A DNA stretch of 5,756 nt from Candidatus Aphodoplasma excrementigallinarum (GCA_018713805.1 DVOF01000176.1:1-5756), one strand, 5' to 3'. Counted from the stretch's first letter, positions 1-5,756 are shown. Made by a program: numbers and translations. The notes: a model not told the origin generated them from the sequence alone.

Positions 1-413
1 TCGTATTCATTCTTTTCATCACGCTGCCCCTGTGCGGGATTGTTGTACCGCTGATAGCGCCTTAGCTGCGTTTTCACTCTCGCGACAACCTCCAACGGAT
101 TAAAAGGTTTTGTAATGTAGTCGTCCGCACCGAGGGTAAGCCCCATTATTTTTTCGCCGTCCTCAACTTTTGCTGTGAGCATAATGACTGGGAAATAAAA
201 CCTTTCCCGAATCTTTTGACAAATCCGAAACCCGTCGATATCCGGCAGCATGACGTCCAGTATCGCCAAATCAGGCTCCATTTCCTCCATACATTTCAGG
301 GCGTCAGCGCCATTGTAAAATTTATAGACGGTGTAGTTTTCGTTTTTCAGATAGACCTCAAGCAAATCGGCTATCTCTTTTTCATCATCGACGATCAAAA
401 TTCTTTCGCTCAT
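1..413 (-). CDS. VanR-like OmpR/PhoB-family response regulator, N-terminal part (3' end cut by window edge)
   Basis: This is the receiver domain of a two-component response regulator, a cytoplasmic transcription factor activated by phosphorylation from a partner histidine kinase. The 137 visible residues begin MSERILIVDDEKEIADLL. The acidic pocket is Asp9/Asp10, the phospho-acceptor is Asp53 (ILDVMLP), the switch Thr is Thr80 (IMLTAK) and the conserved Lys is Lys102 (DDYITKPF). The sequence continues through the end of the receiver into the linker (VKTQLRRYQRYN). The winged-helix DNA-binding domain expected in this family lies beyond the left edge, so the gene is incomplete because of the window, not because it is broken. 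From memory, the receiver resembles enterococcal VanR, notably in YLKNENYTV and ICQKIR. That resemblance does not prove a role in vancomycin response, since VanR-like regulators are common in Clostridia. The ATG at 413 has an AAGGAG site at 421-426 with a 7-base gap. The gene has its own promoter upstream. By hand count its GC is about 46%, lower than the genes to its right. Confidence 0.93.
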   Translation of the reverse strand, partial: MSERILIVDDEKEIADLLEVYLKNENYTVYKFYNGADALKCMEEMEPDLAILDVMLPDIDGFRICQKIRERFYFPVIMLTAKVEDGEKIMGLTLGADDYITKPFNPLEVVARVKTQLRRYQRYNNPAQGQRDEKNEY

Positions 414-420
414 GTCATTG

Positions 421-426
421 CTCCTT
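421..426 (-). promoter_or_regulatory. Ribosome binding site of the response regulator
   Basis: AAGGAG on the minus strand lies 7 bases before the ATG at 413. It fixes that start. The nearby ATG at 418 opens a frame that stops after two codons. Confidence 0.8.
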
Positions 427-477
427 AGTTTTTCCACCATGTCCATCCCTGCGCCTCTGCGCCAGTGTAACGATTGC

Positions 478-506
478 ATTATAGCACGTCAGGGCTGCAA
501 TTGCAA
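478..506 (-). promoter_or_regulatory. Extended -10 sigma-A-type promoter for the response regulator gene
   Basis: On the minus strand a -35 box TTGCAA (506 to 501) is followed by a 17-base spacer and a perfect -10 box TATAAT (483 to 478). A TG one base before the -10 gives an extended -10 element. Transcription would start near 471, leaving a 5' leader of roughly 55-60 bases. The -35 box lies in the palindrome TGCAATTGCA (496-505), which could be an operator. It is placed after the terminator of the ctp operon, as expected for an independent unit. It is predicted from sequence only. Confidence 0.75.
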
Positions 507-520
507 CTCGGTGCAATAAT

Positions 521-549
521 AAAAAAAGAGACAAAGCCCGAAGGCTTTG
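521..549 (-). terminator. Rho-independent terminator after the ctp protease gene
   Basis: On the minus strand a perfect 7-bp stem CAAAGCC/GGCTTTG (549-543 with 538-532) is closed by a TTCG tetraloop. After four bases it is followed by a run of seven T (527 to 521). It lies about 35 bases past the ctp stop codon. The other strand has no T run after the stem, so it should work only for leftward transcription. It probably ends the ddl–murI–DUF1934–argS–ctp unit. Confidence 0.88.
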
Positions 550-583
550 CCTCCCATATTCACAGATAATTTATATAACCGTA

Positions 584-2041
584 TTATTCTTCCGCAATCA
601 TAAAGCCGGTGTACGTCAGGCCAAAATAATCAAACGCCGCCGCTGCCTGATTGTCGATCAACACCTGCTGGCTGCTTACATCGCCTTCCATGCAGATCTG
701 CGTATTGATATTGAGCACGCCGGTCGCCTCCAGCCCAGCGTCCTCCTGATATGCTATGACCGCATATTTCATTGATTCGTCAAATTCCTCGTTTCTTGCT
801 CCTGGGTCATAGCCAAGCACCTCCAGCCGCAGCTTCGCCAGATAAATCCCTTCGCCGCTGTCGCCTTCCTGATAAGACGGCGCGTATTTCATCGTGCCTG
901 CATTCGTCTGGTCAAAGGTCACAACGCGGTTGTTCACCGTCTCGTCCGGGATAATGCCGATATTATTGATTTTCTTGCCATTTCTGGTGATGTACTCCCC
1001 GGATGTTACCTTGCACATCCGTCCACCGTACAGCCCCAGCATAGCCTGCGTCACCGCCTTGCCGTAGGTCTGCTTCCCAATCAGCTTCGATGCACCGGAG
1101 TCCTGAAGCGCGCTGGCAAGTATCTCCGCCGCACTGGCCGTATATTCGTTTACCAGCGTAACGAGCTCATACTTCGTTTCCTTCAGCTCGGAACGGTATT
1201 CCTCCGTATGGTCGTTATATTTGGTATAGTGCGTCACGATCGTACCTTCCGGCACAAAATACTTCGCCACATTTACCGCCGTGTCGACATAGCCACCCGG
1301 GTTGTTGCGCAGATCGAGGATGATCTTTGTAATACCGAGGGAGTCAAAATATGCAAGCGCCTGCTCTACCTCGCTATCCGTCGCACTTGAAAAAGAAACT
1401 ATGTACAGATATCCAACGTCCTCTCCAACCAGTCCATAATCTACTGTACTGTTGGTCAATTCGCCGCGTGTAACGGCAATTTCGATTTCCTCATTGCCGC
1501 GCAGGAGCGTCAGGACAACATCTGTCCCGATTTCTCCCCTTACCTTATTGCCCACGTATTCCGTCCCCTTGCCGACCATGCTTTCCCCGTCGACTTTGAC
1601 AATTTTATCGCCGACCTGCACGCCTGCCTCAAGGGCCGTAGAACCATCCAGAACATTTGCCACCTCGACATACTGGGGGCCTTTTGTCATCTGTATGCCG
1701 ATGCCGCCCGTCACATTCTCGAGCGACTGCATCATAACCTCATATTCCTCCGGCGTATAAAACTCGCTGTAGGGGTCAAGGCTGTTGAACAGCGCCCGCA
1801 AAAACGTGTCAAGCGCCTCCGGATTATTGTTGAGCAGATTGGTCAGCGTCCTTGTCAAAAGCTGGTCCTTTGCAATGTCGAACTGATAGAGCTGCACCAA
1901 ATCCGACGCTACCATATTAAAGAATTCCGCCTCAGCCGATTCCGGTATATATTTGAGGTTGTCCTCCGCCAGCACCGGCACCGTAAACACAACCGTCAGC
2001 GCAAGCAGCGCCGCCACAAACCGCTTCATCATTTTTTTCAT
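584..2041 (-). CDS. ctpA: Secreted S41-family C-terminal processing peptidase (CtpA/CtpB type) with PDZ and peptidoglycan-binding-like domains
   Basis: This is a serine protease of family S41 that cuts substrates near their C-termini outside the membrane. Numbering is from the ATG at 2041 (485 residues). Residues 1-25 form a signal peptide: Lys/Arg-rich start, hydrophobic core AALLALTVVFTVPV, likely cleavage after Val-Leu-Ala25. There is no lipobox Cys. A PDZ domain spans about 108-192 (GGIGIQM, AGVQVGDKIVKVDG). The protease core follows with LDLRNNPGG at 242-250. The catalytic pair is Ser303 (TASAAE) and Lys328 (GKQTYGKAVTQ), spaced 25 residues as in the family, with Gln332 four residues on. 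Residues about 392-450 resemble a peptidoglycan-binding_1 module (GDSGEGIYLAKLRLEVLGYD). A further ~35-residue tail has no assignment. A GTG at 2050 would add three residues, but the ATG has the better-placed GAGG site. The gene lies 43 bases after argS with no terminator between and is followed by one. B. subtilis relatives act in sporulation signalling (CtpB); that role here is only a possibility, and the ctpA symbol is by family. Confidence 0.95.
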   Translation of the reverse strand: MKKMMKRFVAALLALTVVFTVPVLAEDNLKYIPESAEAEFFNMVASDLVQLYQFDIAKDQLLTRTLTNLLNNNPEALDTFLRALFNSLDPYSEFYTPEEYEVMMQSLENVTGGIGIQMTKGPQYVEVANVLDGSTALEAGVQVGDKIVKVDGESMVGKGTEYVGNKVRGEIGTDVVLTLLRGNEEIEIAVTRGELTNSTVDYGLVGEDVGYLYIVSFSSATDSEVEQALAYFDSLGITKIILDLRNNPGGYVDTAVNVAKYFVPEGTIVTHYTKYNDHTEEYRSELKETKYELVTLVNEYTASAAEILASALQDSGASKLIGKQTYGKAVTQAMLGLYGGRMCKVTSGEYITRNGKKINNIGIIPDETVNNRVVTFDQTNAGTMKYAPSYQEGDSGEGIYLAKLRLEVLGYDPGARNEEFDESMKYAVIAYQEDAGLEATGVLNINTQICMEGDVSSQQVLIDNQAAAAFDYFGLTYTGFMIAEE

Positions 2042-2049
2042 CCGTAGCA

Positions 2050-2053
2050 CCTC
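2050..2053 (-). promoter_or_regulatory. Ribosome binding site deciding the ctp start
   Basis: GAGG (part of GAGGTG) lies 8 bases before the ATG at 2041 and supports that start. A weaker AGGA at 2057-2060 lies 6 bases before the alternative GTG at 2050, so the three-residue-longer form cannot be excluded. Confidence 0.6.
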
Positions 2054-2084
2054 GTTTCCTATCCCGTGTCTTGCTTACAGTATA

Positions 2085-3779
2085 TTACATGCGCTCCGGC
2101 GCGCTGATCGACAGCATGGAGAGCACGTTCTCCAGTACAATGCGGACGCTGTCGACAAGCTTGAGCCGCGCGTCCATCAACGCTTTATTCTCCTGCCGCA
2201 CCTGACAATGGTTATAAAACGTATGGAACAGCGCCGCAAGGTCGATGCAGTAGCGCGTCATGCGGCTCGGCTCATAGGTGAGCGCCGCCGTTTTGATTTC
2301 CTCCGGCAGGTCGCACAGCTTTTTCAAAAGCTCTTTTTCATGCTCATCGCGAAGCAGCGATAAATCAAGTTCGCCCGCCGGCTTCACGCTCACGCCTTCC
2401 TCGCGCAGCAGCGTAAGGATGCTGCACATGCGCGCGTGCGCATACTGGACATAGTAGACCGGGTTCTCGCTCGATTCCGCAACAGCCAGATCAAGGTCAA
2501 ACACCATATGGCTGTCCGCCTGCCGCATGTTGAAGAAAAACCGCGCCGCATCCACGCTCGTATCCTCCAGCAGGTCGGAAAGCGTCACCGCTTTGCCCGT
2601 CCGCTTCGACATCCGCACAATTTCGCCGTCCTGCATCAGGCGCACAAGCTGCATGATGATCACGTCAAGCTTATCCGGGTCGATCCCAATCGCTTTGAGC
2701 GCATTTTTCATCCGCGCAACATGGCCGTAATGGTCTGCGCCCCAGATATCGATCGCCTTATCAAATCCGCGTACCTGAATCTTGTTGCGGTGGTATGCCA
2801 CATCCGCGGCAAAGTAGGTCGGGATCCCGTTTGCCCGGACGAGGACATTGTCCTTCTCCTCGCCGAAATCCGTCGACTTGAACCACAGCGCCCCATCCTG
2901 CTCATACGTATGCCCGCTCTTTTTAAACAATTCGATCGTTTCCGCAACTGCGCCGGAATTGTGCAGCTCGCTTTCGCGGAACCACACGTCATAGTGGATC
3001 CGATATGTTTCCAGGTCGCGTTTCAGCGCGGCAATGTTCTTTTCCAGCGCATAATCGACGAGCGCATCCTTCCGTTCCTGCTCGGGCGCGTTTACATACT
3101 TGTCGCCGTGAATCTTTGCAAAGGCCTGCGCATGCTCGGTAATGTCGCTGCCCTGATAGCCGTCCTCCGGGAACGCAACCGCGTCCTCGCCCAGATAGAT
3201 CTGCAAATAGCGCGCATTGAGCGAGTTTGCAAACTTTTCAATCTGGTTGCCCGCGTCGTTGATATAAAACTCACGCGTCACGTCGTAGCCCGCCCAGCTC
3301 AGCACTTCCGCGAGGCAGTCGCCCAGCGCGCCGCCGCGCGCGTTGCCCATGTGCATCGGCCCCGTCGGGTTGGCGGAAACATATTCGACCATATACTTCT
3401 TGCCCTTGCCGAGGTCTGACCTTCCATAGTCCTTCCCCTGCGCTTCGATCGCGCCGATAACCGGATACAGCCACGCGTCGTTTAGATAAAAATTGATAAA
3501 CCCGGTGCCCGCGACCTCGCATTTTTCGATTGTACCGCCCGTTTCCATATGCTTCACAATTGCCTCCGCAATCACGCGAGGCGGCTTACGGAGCTGTTTT
3601 GCCAGCGTCATCGCCAAATTGGTCGAATAGTCGCCATGCGCCTTCTCGCGCGGCTCCTCCAAATTCACCACAAGGCCGTCGGCCGCGTCGAGCTCTCCGG
3701 CGGCAACCGCCGCATCAAACGCACTTTTCGTCTTTTCGACCAGTTCCTCCCGCAGGTTCTCAATGATTGTTTTCGCCAT
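2085..3779 (-). CDS. argS: Arginine--tRNA ligase (ArgRS)
   Basis: This cytoplasmic class I aminoacyl-tRNA synthetase charges tRNA-Arg with arginine using ATP. At 564 residues it has normal bacterial length. Domains in order are: the ArgRS N-terminal domain (about 1-100, EKAHGDYSTNLAM); the Rossmann catalytic core, with the HIGH-type motif in SANPTGPMHMGNARGG at 135-150 and the KMSKS-type motif RMSKRTGKAVTL at 389-400; and the DALR anticodon-binding domain from about 440 (NPVYYVQYAHAR) to the C-terminal SISAPERM, where a terminal Met after ER is typical of the family. Other family signatures are FYINDAGNQ at 171-179 and WGADHYGHVARM at 346-357. The fourth HIGH residue is Asn146 rather than His. 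The ATG at 3779 has AAAGGAG with a 7-base gap. That site sits inside the last codons of the preceding DUF1934 gene, whose stop is one base away, which suggests translational coupling. The pairing with a DUF1934 gene matches ywiB–argS of Bacillus. Confidence 0.98.
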   Translation of the reverse strand: MAKTIIENLREELVEKTKSAFDAAVAAGELDAADGLVVNLEEPREKAHGDYSTNLAMTLAKQLRKPPRVIAEAIVKHMETGGTIEKCEVAGTGFINFYLNDAWLYPVIGAIEAQGKDYGRSDLGKGKKYMVEYVSANPTGPMHMGNARGGALGDCLAEVLSWAGYDVTREFYINDAGNQIEKFANSLNARYLQIYLGEDAVAFPEDGYQGSDITEHAQAFAKIHGDKYVNAPEQERKDALVDYALEKNIAALKRDLETYRIHYDVWFRESELHNSGAVAETIELFKKSGHTYEQDGALWFKSTDFGEEKDNVLVRANGIPTYFAADVAYHRNKIQVRGFDKAIDIWGADHYGHVARMKNALKAIGIDPDKLDVIIMQLVRLMQDGEIVRMSKRTGKAVTLSDLLEDTSVDAARFFFNMRQADSHMVFDLDLAVAESSENPVYYVQYAHARMCSILTLLREEGVSVKPAGELDLSLLRDEHEKELLKKLCDLPEEIKTAALTYEPSRMTRYCIDLAALFHTFYNHCQVRQENKALMDARLKLVDSVRIVLENVLSMLSISAPERM

Positions 3780-3780
3780 T

Positions 3781-4209
3781 TTACTTCTCCTTTATGCTTA
3801 TGTTTAAGTGGTTGTCCGACTTTACAGCGCCCATGTCAAGGCGGTACCGCATATCAATCTGGCCGCCTACCGGCGTTAACGCCACATCTATCTGCGTCGC
3901 ATGCGTTTCCATTGTGATACTGCCAAAGTCAAACTCATAAACGCAGGAATGGGTCCGCCCGACCTCGTAACACATATTCGTGTCGAGCGCGCCGCTTCGT
4001 TTGACCCATACCCGGCCGTCCTCTTCTACCTTTACTGTTGTGATACAGCCGCGCATTTCGCTGAGGCCGGATTCCTCATACATGATATAATATTTCCCGT
4101 TCCGGTAGGCGTAGCGCGCGTCCGCAATCACGTCCATCTGTGTCACTTCTCCGTCCGTGTCAACGCTCGAGCGGACGCGGACTGTCGCATTCGTATTTTT
4201 CAATGTCAA
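3781..4209 (-). CDS. DUF1934 domain protein (YwiB family, calycin-like beta-barrel)
   Basis: The 142-residue protein matches DUF1934, the family of B. subtilis YwiB, a predicted small cytoplasmic beta-barrel with no established reaction. Family features are YYIMYEESGL (40-49), CITTVKVEEDGRVWVKRSGA (55-74), MCYEVG (79-84), the YEFDFGSITMETHA stretch (91-104) and GGQIDMRYRLDM (115-126). There is no signal peptide or membrane segment. The start is unusual: there is no ATG before residue 25, and an in-frame TGA lies nine bases before the TTG at 4209. The first beta strand (TVRVRSS) needs a start at this TTG or the next one at 4203. TTG 4209 is preferred because GGTGA (4216-4220) precedes it by 6 bases. 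The first 50 bases overlap the 3' end of murI in another frame, and argS starts one base after the stop. This suggests tightly coupled translation. The family call is firm; the function is unknown. Confidence 0.92.
   Translation of the reverse strand: MTLKNTNATVRVRSSVDTDGEVTQMDVIADARYAYRNGKYYIMYEESGLSEMRGCITTVKVEEDGRVWVKRSGALDTNMCYEVGRTHSCVYEFDFGSITMETHATQIDVALTPVGGQIDMRYRLDMGAVKSDNHLNISIKEK
3787..3793 (-). promoter_or_regulatory. argS ribosome binding site inside the end of the DUF1934 gene
   Basis: AAAGGAG lies 7 bases before the argS ATG and also encodes part of the final Ile-Lys-Glu-Lys of the DUF1934 protein. Ribosomes finishing that gene would pass over the site, consistent with coupled translation. 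Confidence 0.8.
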
Positions 4210-4999
4210 CCAAATTCACCATCTCTCCGATTTCACGCTGCAAAAACATACTCCCCAAATGAGAAAAGTTTTCGACGCTGTCGCTCACAAAATAGCTGTA
4301 ATGTCCCTTCTTTCCGGGTTCAGCGCGCATATCCTGCTCTGTCAAATACCGTTTTACGTATTTTGCCGTTTCCTCGCCTACGTTAACCAGCGTCACCTGC
4401 GGCCCCATGATACGGCCGACAACCCGGTTTAAAAGCGGGTAATGGGTACACCCCATAATCAGCGTGTCGATGTCCGCCTCCTTAAGCGGCTCCAAATACT
4501 CGCGTGCGACAAGCTCGGCCACCTGCGTGTCGAAATGCCCATTCTCCACAAGCGGCACAAACAGCGGGCACGCCTTCCCATATGTCTGCGCCTGCGGCGC
4601 CGCCGCATGAATGGCCCGTTCAAACGCACCGCTTTTTATCGTAGCCGGCGTGGCAACCACGCCGATTTTGTTGTTCTTCGTCTGCCGCACCGCGCTTGTG
4701 ACGGCTTCCGACAATACACCTACCATCGGCAAATCAACCCTGTCCTGGAGCACAGGGAGCGCGACCGTACTCGCCGTTCCGCACGCAACGACGATCATCT
4801 TGATCTGAAACGTCTTTAAAAAGTTGATGTCCTGTATGGTATATTTTATAATCGTATCTTTTGAGCGCGTCCCATACGGCACGCGCCCCGTGTCGCCAAA
4901 ATAAATGATATCTTCCTCCGGCAGAAGGTCCATAAGCTGCTTTACCGCAGTAAGCCCGCCTAGGCCGGAGTCAAATACACCAATCGCCCGGTTATCCAT
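4160..4999 (-). CDS. murI: Glutamate racemase
   Basis: MurI interconverts L- and D-glutamate in the cytoplasm, without a cofactor, and supplies D-Glu for the second position of the peptidoglycan stem peptide. The 279 residues are a normal length. Visible motifs, numbered from the ATG at 4999, are FDSGLGGLT with Asp10, YFGDTGRVPYG (33-43), the first catalytic Cys73 in VVACGTAS, VATPATIKSGAF (115-126), PLFVPLVENG (145-154) and the second catalytic Cys184 with His186 in MGCTHYPLL. Both cysteines are present, so activity is likely. The residue after Cys73 is Gly where Asn (CNT) is common. The start is placed at 4999 because GGAGG at 5005-5009 lies 5 bases before it and MDNRAIGVFDSGLGG matches the family N-terminus. 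A start at 5044 would add 15 residues and overlap ddl. The last ~16 residues are encoded in the overlap with the DUF1934 gene. It lies 16 bases after ddl, which acts in the same pathway. Confidence 0.97.
   Translation of the reverse strand: MDNRAIGVFDSGLGGLTAVKQLMDLLPEEDIIYFGDTGRVPYGTRSKDTIIKYTIQDINFLKTFQIKMIVVACGTASTVALPVLQDRVDLPMVGVLSEAVTSAVRQTKNNKIGVVATPATIKSGAFERAIHAAAPQAQTYGKACPLFVPLVENGHFDTQVAELVAREYLEPLKEADIDTLIMGCTHYPLLNRVVGRIMGPQVTLVNVGEETAKYVKRYLTEQDMRAEPGKKGHYSYFVSDSVENFSHLGSMFLQREIGEMVNLVDIEKYECDSPRPLER
4216..4220 (-). promoter_or_regulatory. Putative ribosome binding site for the TTG start of the DUF1934 gene
   Basis: GGTGA matches the distal part of the anti-Shine-Dalgarno complement and lies 6 bases before TTG 4209, inside the murI coding region. 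Its TGA is also the in-frame stop that limits how far upstream the DUF1934 frame can begin. Confidence 0.5.
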
Positions 5000-5004
5000 C
5001 CTGT

Positions 5005-5009
5005 CCTCC
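5005..5009 (-). promoter_or_regulatory. Ribosome binding site deciding the murI start
   Basis: GGAGG lies 5 bases before the ATG at 4999, in the short ddl–murI gap. It favours that start over the upstream in-frame candidate at 5044, which falls inside ddl. Confidence 0.8.
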
Positions 5010-5015
5010 AAATCC

Positions 5016-5756
5016 CTATTTCTGCCTTGTGTAGGCAAGCGCAATCAGCTCGTCGAGCAGCGCGCCGTACGGCAGGCCGCTCACGTTCCACAACGCCGCA
5101 TACATGCTGATTGACGTAAAGCCCGGCAGCGTGTTGATTTCATTGATCACGACCGCGCCGTCACGCTGGCGCACAAAAAAGTCCACGCGCGACAGCCCCG
5201 CGCCGTCGATCGCGCAAAATGCAGTACGCGCACATTCCCGGATCCGGTCCGACACCGCAGCATCGAGCTTTGCCGGGATGACCAGCTCCGCCGTGTCGGT
5301 CTTATATTTTTCCTCATAATCGTAAAACCCGGCCGCCGAAACGATCTCACCCACAGCAGAGGCGCGCACACTACCGTTTTCCGACGCGTTACCAAGTACG
5401 GAGCATTCTACCTCGCGCCCAGCAACGGCCTCCTCTACGACGATCTGCCGGTCATTTTCCGCCGCAAGGCGCAGGCCGTCAAGAACCTCCTGCCGGTTCC
5501 CTGCCCTCGTGATGCCGACTGAGCTTCCGGCGTTGGCAGGCTTGATAAAGCAAGGGTAACCGAGTTCTTTTTCAATCTGCTCCGCCATCTCGTCGATATG
5601 CGCAAAATCCTTAGTATAAAACGGCAGCCACTTCGCCTGTGTAAGGCCGGCCTTCTCAAACACATATTTCATATAAATTTTGTTCATGCCGACGCTCGAC
5701 GCCAGTACGCCGCACCCCACATACGGGAGGCCGCTCAGCTCAAATAAGCCCTGCAC
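5016..5756 (-). CDS. ddl: D-alanine--D-alanine ligase, C-terminal part (5' end cut by window edge)
   Basis: Ddl joins two D-alanines with ATP to make the terminal dipeptide of the peptidoglycan precursor, in the cytoplasm. The 246 visible residues contain the central and C-terminal ATP-grasp domains. Fragment numbering: QGLFELSGLPYVGCG (2-16), family-typical substrate-domain sequence ending in SSVGMNK; KPANAGSSVGI (72-82), the ATP-binding Lys and glycine/serine loop; GREVECSVLG (113-122); the omega-loop FYDYEEKY (144-151); SRVDFF (189-194); and INEINTLPGFTS (204-215), supplying metal- and substrate-binding Glu206 and Asn208. The Lys150-Tyr151 pair corresponds to the E. coli DdlB Lys-Tyr that favours D-Ala, arguing against a D-Ala-D-Lac (VanA) or D-Ala-D-Ser (VanC/VanG) ligase. 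The first codon seen is GTG, but this is an internal Val: about 100 N-terminal residues are missing beyond the edge. The stop lies 16 bases before murI, which serves the same pathway. Confidence 0.96.
   Translation of the reverse strand: MQGLFELSGLPYVGCGVLASSVGMNKIYMKYVFEKAGLTQAKWLPFYTKDFAHIDEMAEQIEKELGYPCFIKPANAGSSVGITRAGNRQEVLDGLRLAAENDRQIVVEEAVAGREVECSVLGNASENGSVRASAVGEIVSAAGFYDYEEKYKTDTAELVIPAKLDAAVSDRIRECARTAFCAIDGAGLSRVDFFVRQRDGAVVINEINTLPGFTSISMYAALWNVSGLPYGALLDELIALAYTRQK

Noticed and set aside
1452..1760. Plus-strand open frame of 102 residues opposite the ctp gene
   Set aside because: Its Ser/Thr/Pro-rich composition is typical of an antisense shadow, and it overlaps the conserved PDZ region on the other strand.
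2079..2084. TATACT on the minus strand between argS and ctp as a -10 box
   Set aside because: There is no acceptable -35 box 16-18 bases upstream. A weak internal promoter cannot be excluded but is not supported.
2436..3419. A 327-residue open frame on the plus strand opposite argS
   Set aside because: It lies wholly antisense to a clear ArgRS gene and is rich in Arg, His, Val and Ile as expected from reading biased codons backwards. It has no recognisable domain. It is a shadow frame.
5000..5044. A murI start at 5044, adding 15 residues
   Set aside because: It would place the start inside the ddl coding region, and the added residues are unlike the family N-terminus. The ATG at 4999 has a GGAGG site at the right distance.
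5754..5756. GTG at the right edge as the start of the ligase gene
   Set aside because: The Val lies inside a conserved Ddl segment (before QGLFELSGLPY), and about 100 N-terminal residues of the family are missing. The gene simply continues past the edge.
5016..5756. Vancomycin-resistance ligase (VanA/VanC/VanG type), suggested by the VanR-like regulator nearby
   Set aside because: The omega-loop FYDYEEKY keeps the Lys-Tyr pair of D-Ala-D-Ala ligases, and no other van genes are present in the window.
1..5756. A mobile element, CRISPR array, RNA gene or undescribed defence-type system
   Set aside because: No repeat array, transposase, integrase, tRNA-like fold or unexplained stretch over 300 bases was seen. 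Conserved genes fill the window apart from a 170-base gap holding a terminator and a promoter.

Overview
The window holds six protein-coding genes, all on the minus strand and closely spaced. It looks like a chromosomal housekeeping segment of a Gram-positive bacterium of the class Clostridia, or a near relative. The evidence is the DUF1934 (YwiB-type)–argS pair known from Bacillus and clostridia, the protein families themselves, strong GGAGG-type ribosome binding sites, and a moderate GC content that reaches about 75% in one 60-base line of argS. No genus can be named from the sequence alone. The lineage is an inference.

In the direction of transcription (high to low coordinates) the order is as follows. 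First comes the C-terminal three quarters of a D-alanine–D-alanine ligase (ddl), cut by the right edge. Next is glutamate racemase (murI). A small DUF1934 beta-barrel protein starts with TTG and overlaps the end of murI by 50 bases. Arginyl-tRNA synthetase (argS) starts one base after the DUF1934 stop. Then comes a secreted S41 C-terminal-processing protease (CtpA/CtpB type) with PDZ and peptidoglycan-binding-like domains, followed by a good rho-independent terminator. The five genes from ddl to ctp have gaps of 16, -50, 1 and 43 bases and no internal terminator, so they probably form one operon or its 3' part. Its promoter lies outside the window.

After the terminator a strong extended -10 promoter starts a second unit. 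Its first gene is an OmpR/PhoB-family response regulator whose receiver domain closely resembles VanR; it is cut by the left edge before its DNA-binding domain.

ddl and murI supply D-Ala-D-Ala and D-Glu for the peptidoglycan stem peptide. The Ctp protease acts outside the membrane, and a peptidoglycan-binding module would place it at the wall. argS and the DUF1934 gene are a conserved pair whose link to the wall genes may be only positional. I found no mobile element, CRISPR array, RNA gene or convincing new system. The points most worth checking are the VanR-like regulator next to a wall-precursor operon, the 50-base murI/DUF1934 overlap with TTG start, and atypical residues in the signature motifs of MurI (Cys-Gly-Thr) and ArgRS (His-Met-Gly-Asn).
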